Shown here piece after piece: positions 44,577 to 58,873 of a stretch of 64,000 bases of DNA. This DNA comes from Adineta steineri (lineage: Eukaryota; Rotifera; Eurotatoria; Adinetida; Adinetidae). The translations under genes were made by a program, and so were the position numbers. Below the pieces are notes generated by a model that saw only the letters and a program-made list of their open reading frames with translations, had not been told where the DNA came from and searched no databases. The DNA lies in NCBI GenBank assembly GCA_905250115.1, contig CAJNOI010000006.1:1221526-1285525 (forward strand). The letters are read 5' to 3'. Position 1 is the first letter of the stretch, and the number at the start of each line of letters is the position of its first letter.

Positions 44577-47500
44577 ATGGGTTCAACATTAGTTGAAACA
44601 ATTAATATAAATGCCAAAGATTTTACTGAACATTTTTTAACCTGCTCAACATGTATTAATCAATTTTCGTCTGATTCTATTGAACATCAACCAAAATTAT
44701 TACCATGTTCACATACAGTTTGTCGTCAATGTTTAGAACGTATTGTTAATTCCCAACCAAGATCAGATGCTATTAAATGTATGTAAAAGAAAATCAAATA
44801 ATTCTTTTTTAATCTACTTCTTCCTTATAAAAACAGGTCCAATTTGCCGTGAACATATTCTATTACCTAGAGGTAAATAGATAAGTCATTTTCTAATAGA
44901 ACAAAAAAAAAATCAACAGACATCATTCAACATTTTAGGAGGTGTTACTTCTTTTCCACCATCATTTATTGTTAATCAATTACTTGATTTAATGGTTCAA
45001 TTACGACGTGATGTTATTCCAAAATGTAGTTTACATACAAACGAAGAATTATTATTTTGTGAAACATGCGATAAAATTTTCTGTCAGCTATGTGATCAAC
45101 ATCAAATATCAGCTGAACATACTGTTGTACCATTTTCATTAGCTATTAAACGCATGAATGAAATATTATTTTTTAAAGCATCGAAAAGTAAGAAAAACCT
45201 TTGATATTCAATTAAAATGTTGTATATTGACGTAGAATCTATTATCATCTAATTCAATGAATATTGATATTACATTCATATATATATTCAAAAGTAGAGT
45301 AAGATCATTCTATTTTAATTCTTGAGAATAAAATAAATGCTTGACTTGATTTGTTTGTTTCTGAGCTGGTTGAGTAGAGAAATAAAGTCATCTGTGCGAA
45401 AACAAACTACTTCAAATGAAATAGACTTGTTGTTATTTACATTCATTTTATTCATCTATATTCTAGTGATGAATGAAAGCTAACTATAATTTAATTATTA
45501 GAAGATTGGTAGTAAGAAGTTTTCTAAAAGATACGTGGAATGTTTTGATTATCGTTCCAACTAAGTGAAGAAAGAAACTCATCAGATTTCGACGGAGACA
45601 ATTTGATTGATAGTATAAAAAAGTTTGTATCCGAATAGATTAAATTAATCAGATATCTAAGTTTCAGAGACATTGAATAAATCTGACTCGATAGACTTCT
45701 TCGTAAATAATTAGATTATGATTTTTTTCAAAAAATTATTTATTTTATTTTCTAGCGATCAGCTGTTTAGATCATGCATTTGAAGCTGTTAATAATGAAA
45801 TAATACGACTTGATAGTAGTATGGAAAAAGCTGGTAATTTGTTATAGAAAAGAAACAAATAAAAATATCTTATTTTCTACAATACAATTTTATTTTTTAG
45901 CTGAAGCTATTAATCGATCTTTTAATGAAATTAAAAGTTATGTAGAAAATCGTCGACATAATTTATTACAATCTCTTAAAACAACTCAAGATCATAAATT
46001 AAAAATTCTTAATGATCAGTTAAATCTTATATTAAGTAAATCTTTTTTTTTTGCTAAAATATTCTTTTTTTATTATTTATTGAAATTTTATTTAGATGAA
46101 AAAAGTAAAATTGAACAAGAATGTGCTATATTTCAGGAAGCTTGTGATATTCATATCTTAACACAACGTATTCAAGAATTAAATGATCGTATTGAACGTA
46201 TGTCAGTATTAGGTGAACCACGTGAAAATTCATTTATGAAATTTGAATTTCGACATAATCAAGCTTTACAAGATTTAGCACGTTCATTAAATAGTGTTGG
46301 TCGTATACGTGTATCATCCACTTATCCACCATTATGTCGAGCTAAGATTGAACCAGCTGTTGCTAATCTTCAATGTGCTATTCATATCGAAACAGTTGAT
46401 TATAATGGAAATGTACGTATCGATGGTGGAGATCCATTAACGGTTAATATTTGGGATCCATATGGAAAATTATGTGAATATAATTTTCATGATAAACAAA
46501 GTGGAACATATACAATTATATTTCGTCCATTAATAAGTGGAAATCATAAAATTGATATACGAATATTTGATCGACCAATATCAGGTTCACCATTTATTAT
46601 CGATGTAACTAAACATAATAATCCATTGTGGTCATTTGGTAAGAATAAAATAAAATATGAATCGATCTTTAAATAAAATAAAATGAAATAGGTAAACGTG
46701 GTCGTGGTGATAATGAATTATCAATGCCGGTGAGTGTTATTGCTGATGATAGTGCAGAACGAGAACAAGTATATGTACTTGATCCGGGAAATAGTCGAAT
46801 CAAATGTTTGACATTGAATGGAAAATTTATTGGACATCTTGGTGAGAATAAATAAATTTTTCTTATTTTCTATTTTCATTTTTTGTTTTTAGTAACAGAT
46901 ACTCTTCTTGAATCTACAAGTACTGGTCTTGCATATCGTTCTTCCACATCGAAATTTTATCTACTTGATTGGAAAAGTAAACTCATAACAGAATTTTCTA
47001 TCGTAAATTCAGATTCATCATCAAATGAAAATAGTCAGATTACTATACATCATCAAATAACATGTTCATCATTTAATGAACCAGTTCAAATAGCTGTATT
47101 TGAACAACATCAAAATTCTTTACTTATATGTGACAATAATACATTCTTAATTATTGATAGTCGTACAGGTGATTTAATAAATAAGATAGATACACGTTTA
47201 TTTGGTATTAAAACAATAAAAGGTTTTACAATTGGTTTACAAGATGAAATTATTGTTGGTGATCATCGTATACATATTCTATCTTATGAAGGAAAGTATT
47301 TACGACAAATCTCATCATTAACACAACAACAAATTGTTGATGTTGATGTACATATTGCTCATCAACCACCAGATCTTATTCCATCATATCATAAACAATT
47401 ACAATCATCAATATCACTTCCTCCACATTCAAAATCAACTAATATTTTAACAGCAAAAGGAGGTAAAGAATTCTTTAATAATAGTAATAATATAATTATA

Positions 47501-47753
47501 TATCAATATTTCTTTTAAAGGATTTTATACAGCACTTTGTGTAGATAAAAATGGTCTTTTATTAGCTGGAAAATGTGAAAAAGATGGTTTTGCACGTATT
47601 GAAATTTATGATAATCAAGGTCATTTATTACGTATTATTGATTCATATACTCAACGTTTACGACGACCATGTTCATTAGCTACCACACGTGATGGATGTG
47701 TATTTTGTGTTGATTTAACAACAGATTCAATACGAAAATATCGATATACTTAA
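44577..47753 (+). CDS. TRIM-NHL protein (RING, B-box, coiled coil, filamin, NHL)
   Basis: Nine exons: 44577-44778, 44837-44872, 44939-45187, 45756-45833, 45901-46035, 46096-46638, 46692-46841, 46893-47462 and 47521-47753. Exons 1-2 encode a C3HC4 RING (CSTCINQF, LLPCSHTVCRQCLERI, CPICREH). Exon 3 has a B-box (CSLHTNEELLFCETCDKIFC). Exons 4-6 form a coiled coil. A filamin-type immunoglobulin domain follows (GDPLTVNIWDPYGK to GSPFIIDV) and then NHL-type beta-propeller blades. This is the order of TRIM2/TRIM3/TRIM71, E3 ubiquitin ligases that also bind RNA. Intron 3 is unusually long (568 bases). A nearly identical but truncated, inverted copy of exons 5-8 lies 30 kb upstream at 14094-15736. Confidence 0.93.
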
Positions 47754-49425
47754 GAACATTCAGTTAAACGTTTTGTTTTTCTCAGGTTTTGCTTTTTCCA
47801 TGTTTAAGTGCGAGTGTATATGTCAGATAGAAAAACCCTTACTTTTCCTAAACAATTCATTTCATTTTCTCTCTTCATGACGTTTTTGTGTGTCTGGATT
47901 GTATATTTTCATTTTTTCTCTTGGTTATTTGTACAAAGTTTATTACCGTTCTTTTATTTGTACATTCTTTTATTACACAAGTACTACATGGAAAAATTCT
48001 TATATAAAAAAATACAATGCATACTACTAAAAGATATAGATATCGACAGATATATTAATAGAAGAAAAAAAATTATATTTATTTTATAATAATGGTATTA
48101 TAGGGCAAAAAGACGGATAAATTTTATCTAGTGTAAAGTGCATGTCTATATTGATTAACAAAATAATACCTGTATGTTATTAATATCTAATGAAATGTAA
48201 GAAATATTATTAATGATGAATGGAAATTAATCGTGATACTTGAAAAGAGAAAAAAAATCTGTAGAATTAAAACGAGAATATTCTATTTTATTTATAGGTA
48301 TGTTATATATTGAAAAATATGAACTTGAAAAAATAATGAATTTTTCGATTAATTCGAAGGAAAAAAACACGAATATTGTTTTGGAAGTTTCGATGATGTT
48401 TTTTTTCTAACATTCTGAGTCTATACAATGTCAATAAACAAAAAATATAATTGGTAAATATATAAAGTGTTCTCCCCAGTCTCGACACAAGGTAGAATAA
48501 TCAACAAAAATGTAGACATGAAAAGTAGTCTCTATAGAAATAACATAAAGTGCTTGTCTTAGACAAAAACAACGTATAAAAAAAAACTATTCGTTCTGTA
48601 ATATAGATTACGAAGCATATGCTTCATACAGTAAAAATATAAATAATTCAAATGTAAAAACCATATTGAAATTGATATAATAATTATCAAAAAAGGTTTT
48701 TATTAGAAATTCTTTAGATGAATATTTTATTCTTAGAAATAATTAATTATTAATTTCTTTTGATACTACTATCTAAGCGACATCTTTGATAAAGGCTTCG
48801 TTCAAGTATTGGTCTAGATTGGTTCTATTTTATATCCATCCATTCGAAAGAAAGACATCAACAACAACCAATTTTCATGATTCGCTAACTACTTTTATTC
48901 CGGAAATAATCATTTAATAGTTTGTTTATAGTATTACTCTTTTTCTTTCTTTCTTTCTTTTTGATTATTCTTAATCTTTCATAAGAGTATTTTTTTTGCA
49001 TGTCACTCTATTTATTTCATTCTTTACGCTTGAATATATCAATGGATTAAATAACAAATAATTTATTACAATTGTAACAAGAGAACTTAAAGATGCATAA
49101 AACAGTGACATCAATTTCACTTGGTTCGACAGACAAGAATCAAAAGACGCGTTCCGTAAGTTAATGATTACTTATTATTATGCTAAGAGAAAAGCGGAAA
49201 AATCATAGTGACATTACTTTATTTCGGTGTTGTGGCACTGTTTTTCTATAATAGTCATCTAATGAACTATGGGTTTTGTTTTCCGGCAGAATGGTAAAAA
49301 GGAAGTTGAACTCATTTCTTTTTTTTTCTTTATTTCTCGTTTTTCTTTTATATCAATTTTTTTTTGCTCTCGAACATCTTCGCTCAGTATTTCTAAGTAT
49401 TAATCATGTAATAATTAATTCCGAT
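47754..49425. other. intergenic region
   Basis: AT-rich with a (CTTT)n run near 48945-48960. The frame at 47808-48089 is a Phe/Leu-rich translation without support. No gene recognised. Confidence 0.4.
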
Positions 49426-49539
49426 ATGGAAGATAATATACAGACTGCAACACCATTATTAACTATATTTGATTCTTTTGTTCGTCCATTTGCTCGTGAT
49501 TCAAATGTACGAATTCCGATTCCAATAAATAATGATCAG
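49426..49539 (+). CDS. possible alternative first exon of the ORP gene
   Basis: The frame MEDNIQTATPLLTIFDSF to INNDQ ends at a GTGAAAG donor in phase 0. It can therefore join to the ORP exon at 50573 in place of the exon 50336-50506, which also ends in a DDQ triplet and phase 0. It could give an isoform with a different N-terminus. No transcript evidence exists here, and it might be a chance ORF. Confidence 0.35.
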
Positions 49540-50335
49540 GTGAAAGAGAAAAAGTCTTTAATGATTAAAACTCTATTGTAAACATTTCAAAGGTTTCTAT
49601 ATAGTTTAGTATTTAGATTAGAAAAAGTAATTTTATGAGTGTTTTCTTTCTCTCTCTCGAATGACGATGATTCTTAGATTAGAAAGTTTGTTTTCTATTC
49701 AGCTCAATATTAAAATGATTATTATGATGAAAGTCTTGTCGATTAAAAAAAAAGCTGAATTTGTATTGTTTCCTTTGGTACCTAATAATCCTCTGTTATT
49801 TGAATATTTTTCTAATGTTTCTTATACGATTTTATATAACAAATGTGAGTATACAAACTAGAACCGATTTTTACAAAAAAAAACTTTTATATTAATTCTT
49901 CGATTTTTTTTCTTTCTCCTCTTTAATCCTTACATTAAATATAGGCTCATATGTTAATATTTAACAATCTAAATAATATTTTCCGCCACTTTTTATCAAA
50001 TGATTATTGGTGACCTTAACTCGAAAAGGACATACATTATTAAACGAAATAAATGTAAATAGCTTAATGTCTTCAACAATCGTTAAGAAACAAAACAAAA
50101 TTGCTCGTTTTGATGAAAAAAAAAATACATTTACTCATCTGTGTCCTTCGAGAGAAATGAATATGTTTGCTTTTTCTTTTTTTCTTCGTTTACTTTCAAC
50201 TAGAATACCCCGCAAAAGGACGAACGCACGCACGAAAAGAAAAATATTTTTTTGTTCTCACATTATACATTCATCATCGAAAAAAAAACACACAAAAATA
50301 ACATTTGATTATTCCTTAACTCGTGTGACCTAACG

Positions 50336-53300
50336 ATGAGTGACGAAAAAAGTAAAGGAGCACTACGATTAAAAACATTTAATGAAATAAAGAATGATAC
50401 TGTTTATGAAATCCATCTTTTTCCACGTAAACGTCGATCAACACATAGTAAATCTAGTGCTCCAACTACACCTAATGAAGATGATGAGCATGATGTTGAT
50501 GATCAAGTATTTTTTAGCAAAACAATTCTTTTTTTATTTAAATATGATTTTTAATATAATTTTTTTGTATAGAATCTTACGGATTCGGATAATGGTGATG
50601 AATCGGATGATGATATGCCAGGAGGAACGAATGATAAATCGAAAACAACAACAACAACAACAGCAGGTCAAAAACGACCCAAACAACGAAAGGTAATGCC
50701 AATTGTGAGATATATTTTTCTCTTAATTGATTTTATAGGCATATACAGCTGAAATTTTACCAATGGTATTCGATGAAGATCCATCAAAACCTATGATTAA
50801 ATTGGCTAATTATATAATGAAAAGACGTAAATGGCCATATCAAGGTTGGCATAAACGTTATTTTCAGTTAGAAAATGGTTCTATGATATATGGAAAATCT
50901 GAACAGAGTGTAAATATTTTATTTCATTTTTCTTCGCAGTTCGTTTTTTTTTTGTTCTTTTAGGTTCAACGCGGTCGATTAAATGGTAAATGTGATATTG
51001 GTTTATGTATTGTAACATTTATTCGTGAATCACAACGAATAAATATTGATGAAACAAATTGTGTTTATCATTTAAAAATAAAAGAAAAAAAACTTTTTGA
51101 ACAATGGCTTGAACAAATTGCATTACATAGAACTTATAGACAAAAACAATTGGAACAACGAAGTCCAATATTAAATAATGATAATACACAAAATACTAAT
51201 GAAAATATTTCATCGAATAGGTAAATTAGTAAAGAAAAAAGTAATTAAAATACTTTCTTGTTTTTTTTATAGTGCTTTATCACCGATTAATCGTCTGTTT
51301 CATAATGGTAGATATTTTATTTCAAAAAAATAATTTCAATAATATTTTTCGTTTGTTTTTTTTGTCAAACAGAATTTTCTGATATTCAATTACAACTAGG
51401 AAGTTTATCGGATATTCTTGAACGTATTAAAATACACGCAAGTAATACGATAGCTGCACCTAGTGGATCAGCAAAATCAACAGTAAGTTTTCATTTGAAA
51501 TAGATAAAATTTATTAAGAAATTATCTAAGGATGGAACTAAATCAAGTGGTCATACACCATCAGCTAGTATAAGTAGTATAAATTCATTTACATTAGTTG
51601 ATCTTCAACGACAAGATTATTATGATACAGCTAAAAAAGGTTAGTAAAATAATTCTAGAAAAATAAATTCAAATTAATTGATTTGTTTTAGTTTTTGATA
51701 ATTTAAATAATCTTTGTAAACGTTTATCGGCTGTTGCTGTCGAACAACAACAAACACTCAATAATAATGTATTTGTTTTTCTGCTTTTTTTTTTATTTCA
51801 AAAGAAGATAAATTTCGTCATATTTTATTAGAATAATTCAACGACGGCAGAAAATGAACACATCTATCATTCAATTTCATCGACAAGGACTATGTCAAGA
51901 GAAGGATCAATTTTCTATGATGCACCAGAAGCTCTTAATACAATATATCTAGATGAAACTAAAGATGACATGGGAAAAATTGTAAGTCAAATCTTTTATT
52001 CTGTATTGTGTATTAATATGACTATGAACGAATATAAAAAGAAGACAAAAAAACAAATAGAAGTTGAGAATTTTATATTTTCTAAATAGAGAGAACTGTT
52101 CTCTCGTTAGAAGATATGATTTACTTAGTAGAATAGAAAAATTATTCCTAAATACTTACATTATATCTCTCATTTCTTATTTTTTTATAGTCAGATTCCG
52201 AAGCATCAAGTGATGGTGATGATGAAAATCATCCCGGTGATATTGATCGACAATTATCTGTTCCACCTCAATTAAGTAAATAAATATATTTGAATCATTT
52301 AGTTTATTAAAATATTATATATCAATTTATTTGTTTTTTGTAGAACCACCAAAAATGAAATGGCGTCGTTCATCATTACCAGCAAGTGCTCCAGATACAG
52401 CTAATGTTGGTTTATGGAATATAATGCGTAAAGCAATTGGCAAAGATCTATCTCGTATAGCATTACCAGTTATATTAAATGAACCATTAGGTTTATTACA
52501 AAAATTATGTGAAGAAATGGAATATTCGGATTTACTTGATCGTGCATCACAAACCGATGACATGCATTTACGTCTTGTTTATGTTGCTACATTTATTGTT
52601 TCGACATATTCAGCAAATTATTATCGAACTGGAAGAAAAAATTTTAATCCATTATTAGGTGAAACATACGAATGTATACGAGAAGATAAAGGATGGAAAT
52701 TTATTGCTGAACAAGTAACATAACAATAGAACTATTAAAATTTAAAACTTTTTTGTTTTTAAATTTATTTTAGGTCAGTCATCATCCTCCAATTAGTGTT
52801 TGTACCTGTGATTCACCAAATTTTACATTGTCACAAAGTATTTGAATTTGTCAAAGAAAAATTCATTTATATTTTTTTTCTTCTTCTTTAGAATTACAAG
52901 CTAAAATTAAATTCTGGGGCAAATCAATGGGTATATTATTATTTGACTAAATAAAACTAAATTATATTTAATTATTTTTCATAAATAGAAATATTTCCTG
53001 ATTCATTGAATACATTAGTTTTTCCGAAATATAATGAAACAATAACATGGAATAAATGTAAAATGTGCATACATAGTGTTTTATCAAATGAACGATGGAT
53101 TGATCATTACGGTGATGTCCTTGTTGAAAGTACATTAGGAACGAAAGCTCGAATTAGTTTTATACAAGTTTGTATTTTTATTTTAATTAAAATATCAATA
53201 AGATTTTTCTGTTAATTTCTAGAGTGATTATCGTACACGTTTGAATAATATTGCCGGTGATATTGAAGATGTTAATGGAAAAGTAGTACATAAAATATTT

Positions 53301-53825
53301 GGCCATTGGCATGAAGAAGTTTTTTGTGGAAATGATCAAACAGCAAAATGTATTTGGCGACAAAGTAAGAATGTGTAGATTTTTCTAAATAATCTTCTAT
53401 CGAAAATTTACACTATTATAAATATTTATAGGTGCTGTACCAGAAAATTCGAAACAATATTATGGTTTTACACGTTTTGCAATTGAATTAAATGAACTTG
53501 ATGATGAACTTCGTCATCAATTACCACCAACTGATACACGTTTTCGACCTGATCAACGGTTAGTTTAATTTTATTTCGATTATTTCAATTATTTTCTTTT
53601 TATTTTATTAGTTATCTCGAAGCAGGTCAAGCTGAAGTTGCTGAAACTGAAAAAGCTCGTATTGAAGAAGCTCAACGAACGCGTTCTGGATCAGCAGCTG
53701 GTCCAAAATGGTTTAAACCTCAAGGTGACTCATATGTACTTATTCGTGACGACGATTCATCAGATTTTTATTGGAAAAAGCGTGAAGAACATTGGGCAGG
53801 TGTTGACTTTACACAATTATGGTAG
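50336..53825 (+). CDS. OSBPL: oxysterol-binding protein-related protein (ORP3/6/7 type)
   Basis: About eighteen exons from [12 protein letters not shown] to a TAG at 53823-53825. A PH domain lies at the start ([20 protein letters not shown], then IYGKSE and [19 protein letters not shown]), closely matching ORP3/6/7. A FFAT-like VAP-binding motif (IFYDAPEAL) follows in the linker. The lipid-transfer ORD has [10 protein letters not shown], the family fingerprint EQVSHHPP (split between exons ending 52714 and starting 52774), and a C-terminal [24 protein letters not shown] segment. Such proteins move sterols or phosphoinositides at contacts between the endoplasmic reticulum and other membranes. 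Introns are mostly 45-100 bases. The gene looks complete. Confidence 0.94.
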
Positions 53826-54217
53826 ACAAAACAAAGAAATCCAATGTTTATTCGTGCAATTTTCATTTATATTTTTATTTACTAGTCATATATTCTTGTT
53901 GACTTGATGGAATCAATCTATTTAGATGAAATTATATTTACAAAATGGATAAAATAATGAAAAGAAAACTTCGTGTGCAAATTCTTAGTGTCCTATTCCT
54001 TTCCTTTAGTGTACTGTAATTTTATTTATTCGTTTTTTTTTTGTTTTCAAATAATGGTCTATTGTATTTTGTTTTTGTTTTTTTTTTAATTAATCAAATA
54101 ATGCTCAGCTAAAAAATGAGACTATTTTATATAAAGAAAAAAATATTATCTTAAATTCAGCTCTAACTTCATATAAAAATATATTTATTTTTAAAGATTA
54201 TTTCATATTATAATATA
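53826..54217. other. short intergenic spacer
   Basis: AT-rich spacer with poly-T runs between the ORP stop and the next plus-strand gene. Nothing else is seen. Confidence 0.45.
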
Positions 54218-55130
54218 ATGAGTCATCGATCATATTCGCGTTGGGATAAATCTGATAATGATTACAAAGATCGAGTAAGTTCTACTGTTTATTTTTAGAT
54301 TTAAGTTATATCAGAAAAAAAATCGTGATCAAGGTAACGACAATCATTTATAAGGAGTTTTTCGTATAATCGAGATAATGATTTTGTCTGATGAGGACAA
54401 AAGTTTACATTCCCTCCAGATATTATTGACTTATATTAAATTCAGTTGTGTCCTTCAGTCTTGTTTCATCATAAAACTAATATATACAACACCTTATGAT
54501 ATTGTAGTGTGGGTGTAATTATTTTTCTTTAAATATTAATGTAACTTAAAGGGTAAATGATATTTATTGTTTAATTACGATTAATTTATATAGAATAAAT
54601 TTTGAGATAAGACATTAGATTGCATTGTTTCTCTATTTTAGTCTGAGAACAAACGTTCTAATCGATCTCGATCTCGATCTCCTCCTCAATCTTCATATGG
54701 TATTACTAGTGAATCCTATAAGAATAAAAATCGATCAAATCATAATCGACATCCTCAGCCATCATCATCATCATCATCAAGACCCAATGGATTTATACCT
54801 GATGAAGAAACAAAAAAATTCTATGAAAAATCAACAGGTGACGATACTGGTTTTTGGACAACTGAAGAGTATACATTTCGTGATATGATTGCAAAAGATA
54901 TTCGTAATGAAATTGAAGATGACATTGCAAGTAAAGGTTCTGATGAAGAATCTGAAGAAGATCCTGAACTAGCTGAATATGCTGATCGTGCTGATATGGA
55001 TGATGAAGATGATCAACAAAAGAAAACTATTGTTGAACGTTTAATACCAATCAAAAAAGATGAAGAAAAAAAGAAAGACTTAAAACCAGAATCTACTGTA
55101 ACAAATCAAAAAACATCATCTCGAAAATAA
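54218..55130 (+). CDS. charged, RS-rich nuclear-type protein, unrecognised
   Basis: Two exons: 54218-54274 (MSHRSYSRWDKSDNDYKDR) and 54642-55130. The second starts with an Arg-Ser stretch (SNRSRSRSPPQSS) and a poly-Ser run, then a conserved-looking block FIPDEETKKFYEKSTGDD, GFWTTEEYTFRDMIAKDI, and finally a long acidic/lysine tail (DEESEEDPELAEY to KKDEEKKKDL). RS motifs and charge point to a nuclear or splicing-related protein, but I cannot name the family. The intron is 367 bases. The total of about 180 residues seems complete. Confidence 0.75.
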
Positions 55131-58100
55131 AAATTATTTTAATACATCTACTCTTTGTCTTTTATATATATATATACACTTTTGTTCGCTCTGTGATATT
55201 CATTGTTGAAATTTTTTTGTTTCATGATATATATATAAATATACAATGAAAATAAATAACGTTATTTCCATCATAAGAAACAATAATATATACATTTTCT
55301 AACGTTTATTCTCAATATGATGAAAGATTTATACTTTAAATGGATGTTTTTATATAAAAAAAAATATACTGGTTAAATTTGAATAGAGTTTTTTTTATTT
55401 ATTATCTATTATGCAATTATCAAAGTATCTTTTGTAAAAGGTTTAAATTAGTTCGAATAATTGAATTATATTTCTATAAAATCTATTCATTGGACTGTTT
55501 ATAATATGTCTCTTACAGGTGAATACTCCTTTGAATAGACTTGTAATGCGCTTATTCGGTATTTAGCTATTTCATAGGTTTCAATATAGACTGTTACGGA
55601 TTATTAGACGAACTTAAAGTCTATTCTCGAACATACTTTTCTTTATGCTTGTGATATTTTGTAATCATAAAAATAAGTCCTAAGAAATATAGAGGATTTA
55701 TTTTAATATAAAACTAATTGAATAGACTCTTATACAAAAGTACGTTTATTGGCTAAACGCACTCCAGATCAAGTTCAAACAGTTAGAAAATTTATATAAT
55801 TCAGTTTCTTGTCAAATCTAAATTAAAATATCTTCGATTCATTTCTCATATAAATTTTACTGTTGAATTTGATAATGGAAAAACTTTCAAACATCGTAGA
55901 AAAAATTAGTAAATTATCATATTTCTACATGTCATATAACCGTAATTTATCTAATCCTACATGAAATAGTTCTTTAATATATTTTTTTTCCTCCTTCACG
56001 ACACATTAAATATATTAAACTACGTCAATGGTTATTCTAGATCCTATCTATTACTACATAAAGTTCATCATTTATTTGTATGTATTTATTTTTCCTTTAT
56101 TGATAAAGAAAACTAATATACGATCTTCTATGCATATAGATTCTTTTTAATCCATCATGTGCGTGCAAAAAGATGCCGCAAAATGTCATGCACAATGTTG
56201 GCATGATCGAGTAACTAGACTACGGTCGGCTTTCTAAATGACGTTTTGTTCTAGTTGTTTTTACTCTTAATTATTCATAATAAATTCTCATTCAAATCAA
56301 CAACTATACACGTACTGTTGTTATTCCTATATACAGATGGATATATTTCACATAAGCATCTCAAACGAAGAAAAGATGATTATTTGCTATTAAAAACCTA
56401 TTATTATTCTCTAGATAAAATCCAGTGATTTTATAATGACTTAGCAAAACAAAATGGATATTTATACACGTACATCTATGTAAAAAAGAAAGAGAAAATA
56501 TTTGCTGATTTAATAACTTCTAAAATTGGCGGCGAGACTGAAAGAAAGTAAAAACACGTAAGTATGACATTGTATTAGAAAGAAAATCTTTTTTCTATTT
56601 ATGACCGACAACATACAATTTGAATACACAAGAAAAAAGAAAATCGGATGAAATGAGACTTGTAATTACGTCGACTAAATAAAATATTTATTTAACTCTA
56701 ATTTTCTATTCAAAACTTCAATATAAGTACGTAAAAAAAATGTTTAGCAAACGTTTAATTATCTTTTCTGATAAGTTTTTAATTGTATGTATATACGTTT
56801 CTAAATTATTATTATTATTATAAAACAAAATAATCGTTTTAAAGATTATTATTATTGTTGTTGTTTAGTAACATATAATTGAATTGAACTACTCGTTATA
56901 AGAAAACATAAATGTTAGTAATAGTTATGAATTACTCATAAAAATATGTAATTTATATTTTTCTTTCAATTGCAAACATATAATCAACGTAAATATATTT
57001 TTTCTATAAGCGTTATAATTGAATGTCATTCATAACTATAGTACAAATACTTTTAATAGTCAAATATAGAAATATTTCTGTATTATGTTTATCATTTAAA
57101 ACTAACAGGATCACTATTATTGAATAATATGGTGAAAAAAAAATATAGAGAGCAAGATCTTAATTACAAAAAAAAATATTGAGTCATAGTAATAACCTTG
57201 TCACTTGCGAATAAATTACGATTCATTATGCACAATAGTGATGCTTCATCATTCCTTAACTAGTATATGAAGATTGGTTGTTTTATTTCTCATTTTATCT
57301 TCTGCTTGTTTTGCATTTAACACTTGTCATCCGTGAGTATGTAGGCGTATGGTAAAAACGAGAATAATATCTGATGAAGACTGTTTATCCTGTCTTTTAA
57401 TTCGTCTCTCTCTTCCTCTTCTCACCTTCTTTTTTCCTATGAGGTTAATCTTTTATCTTTAAAAAAAAAAGAAAAACATATAAGGAAGGTTATATAATCA
57501 TATACTATTAGAAATAGTATTCAGGAAAAAAGAAGAAGAAGTTATATTCATTCTACTGTTAAAAAGCTGTAATCCAAATACATTTAATCATTCATTCATT
57601 ATTTGTTTTTTTTCTAATCATTCAGAAACGGTATTATTCTATTATTCTTTTTTATATTCCATCTGTTGTTTTTTGTTCCAGACATTTTTCATATATAGCT
57701 TTTAAGCTACTATTAGAATTGCTGTTAGATCATAGTGATGAATGATTACGGGTTTACATACAAAAAATAACATAGAGATATTTTTCTTGTTTTTCTCGTA
57801 TTTTTTTACTATTCCTATTTGCAAATGTTAACAAGAGAGTGAGGAAAGAAAATGATTTTTTTTTCAGTCACGAAACTCAATTTTTTCTTCTTCTTCTTCT
57901 TCTTCTTCTAATATTAACATCTTAATATTCATTCATTAAAAATCGGTGGGTTATGCTGTTTAATTATTATATCTATAAGAGTTTTCCTTAGATTTATATT
58001 AGCAAAAAAACTCATCTATTTCAATCGAGTAGCTTACTCATCACTTACATGTTTTCAGTTAGTATTTTACAACATGTTAAGATGTAATGAGAGAATATCG

Positions 58101-58873
58101 TTAGATTTCTTTCATTGAAATAACATAGAAAAGAGTTGTATTTGGACAAAAATTACAGTCATGTGTTTCATGTATTATAAAAAAATAAAAGCGTGATAAT
58201 ATATATACAGAAAAGGTTGACAAGCGTCATTATATGTGAGTTACCTTTTGATCGACAAAGCGTGGCAGCCTTGACTAATACAGTTGATTAGTCAATATAT
58301 AGACGAGTAGGTGTGACTACAAATGCTGGTCGTATTTCTTTTTCTTTTCTTTTCTTTCAACTTCCTTTCATTTTACTTAACATTGTGTCTCGAACATACA
58401 CAATACGAGCATTATTTTTTGTTTTTGGACCAAATTAATAGATTAGTATGCAACTGTTTAATGTAAAACGTGTAGTCGCTTCCTATTTCATTCATATGAC
58501 CACCAATTGAGAAAAGAAACTTTTTCTATTTACATAGTTAGCTTGCAAGAATGAGAAGTTATTTTTATAGATTTGTATAATTTTATTGTCGTCAATATTC
58601 CAATCGAAAATGTACTGATATTTACTTTTGCATTGTACGTCATACTTCTAACCGGTTATTTAACTAAATGCCAACATCTATTGACGTCAATGCAGAAAAA
58701 AAGGTGTAGAGAGAACGAAATCAGTTGGACAAAATAAATAATGGGTGTGAAAAATATTGTTTTATTTTTCAAGTTTAATTTTTCTTTTGAAAATGTATAA
58801 ATGAACCTGTAATTTTTTTGTTTTTTCTTATTTCAAGATTTTTCTACTATCACCACCAGTGAATGATCTATTC
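55131..58873. other. 3.7 kb intergenic region
   Basis: The longest gene-poor stretch, AT-rich throughout. A (TTC)n microsatellite lies at about 57884-57909. No coding frame shows a family signal. It may contain non-coding 5' exons or regulatory sequence of the calcium sensor gene downstream, but none can be pointed out. Confidence 0.4.

Noticed and set aside
54382-54402. CTGATGAG, recalling a hammerhead ribozyme core
   Set aside because: It is only the loop of a small hairpin (TTTTGTC / GACAAAA). The stem II and GAAA core needed for a hammerhead are absent.
57884-57909. (TTC)n tract as a possible regulatory element
   Set aside because: A plain microsatellite with no associated gene or structure.
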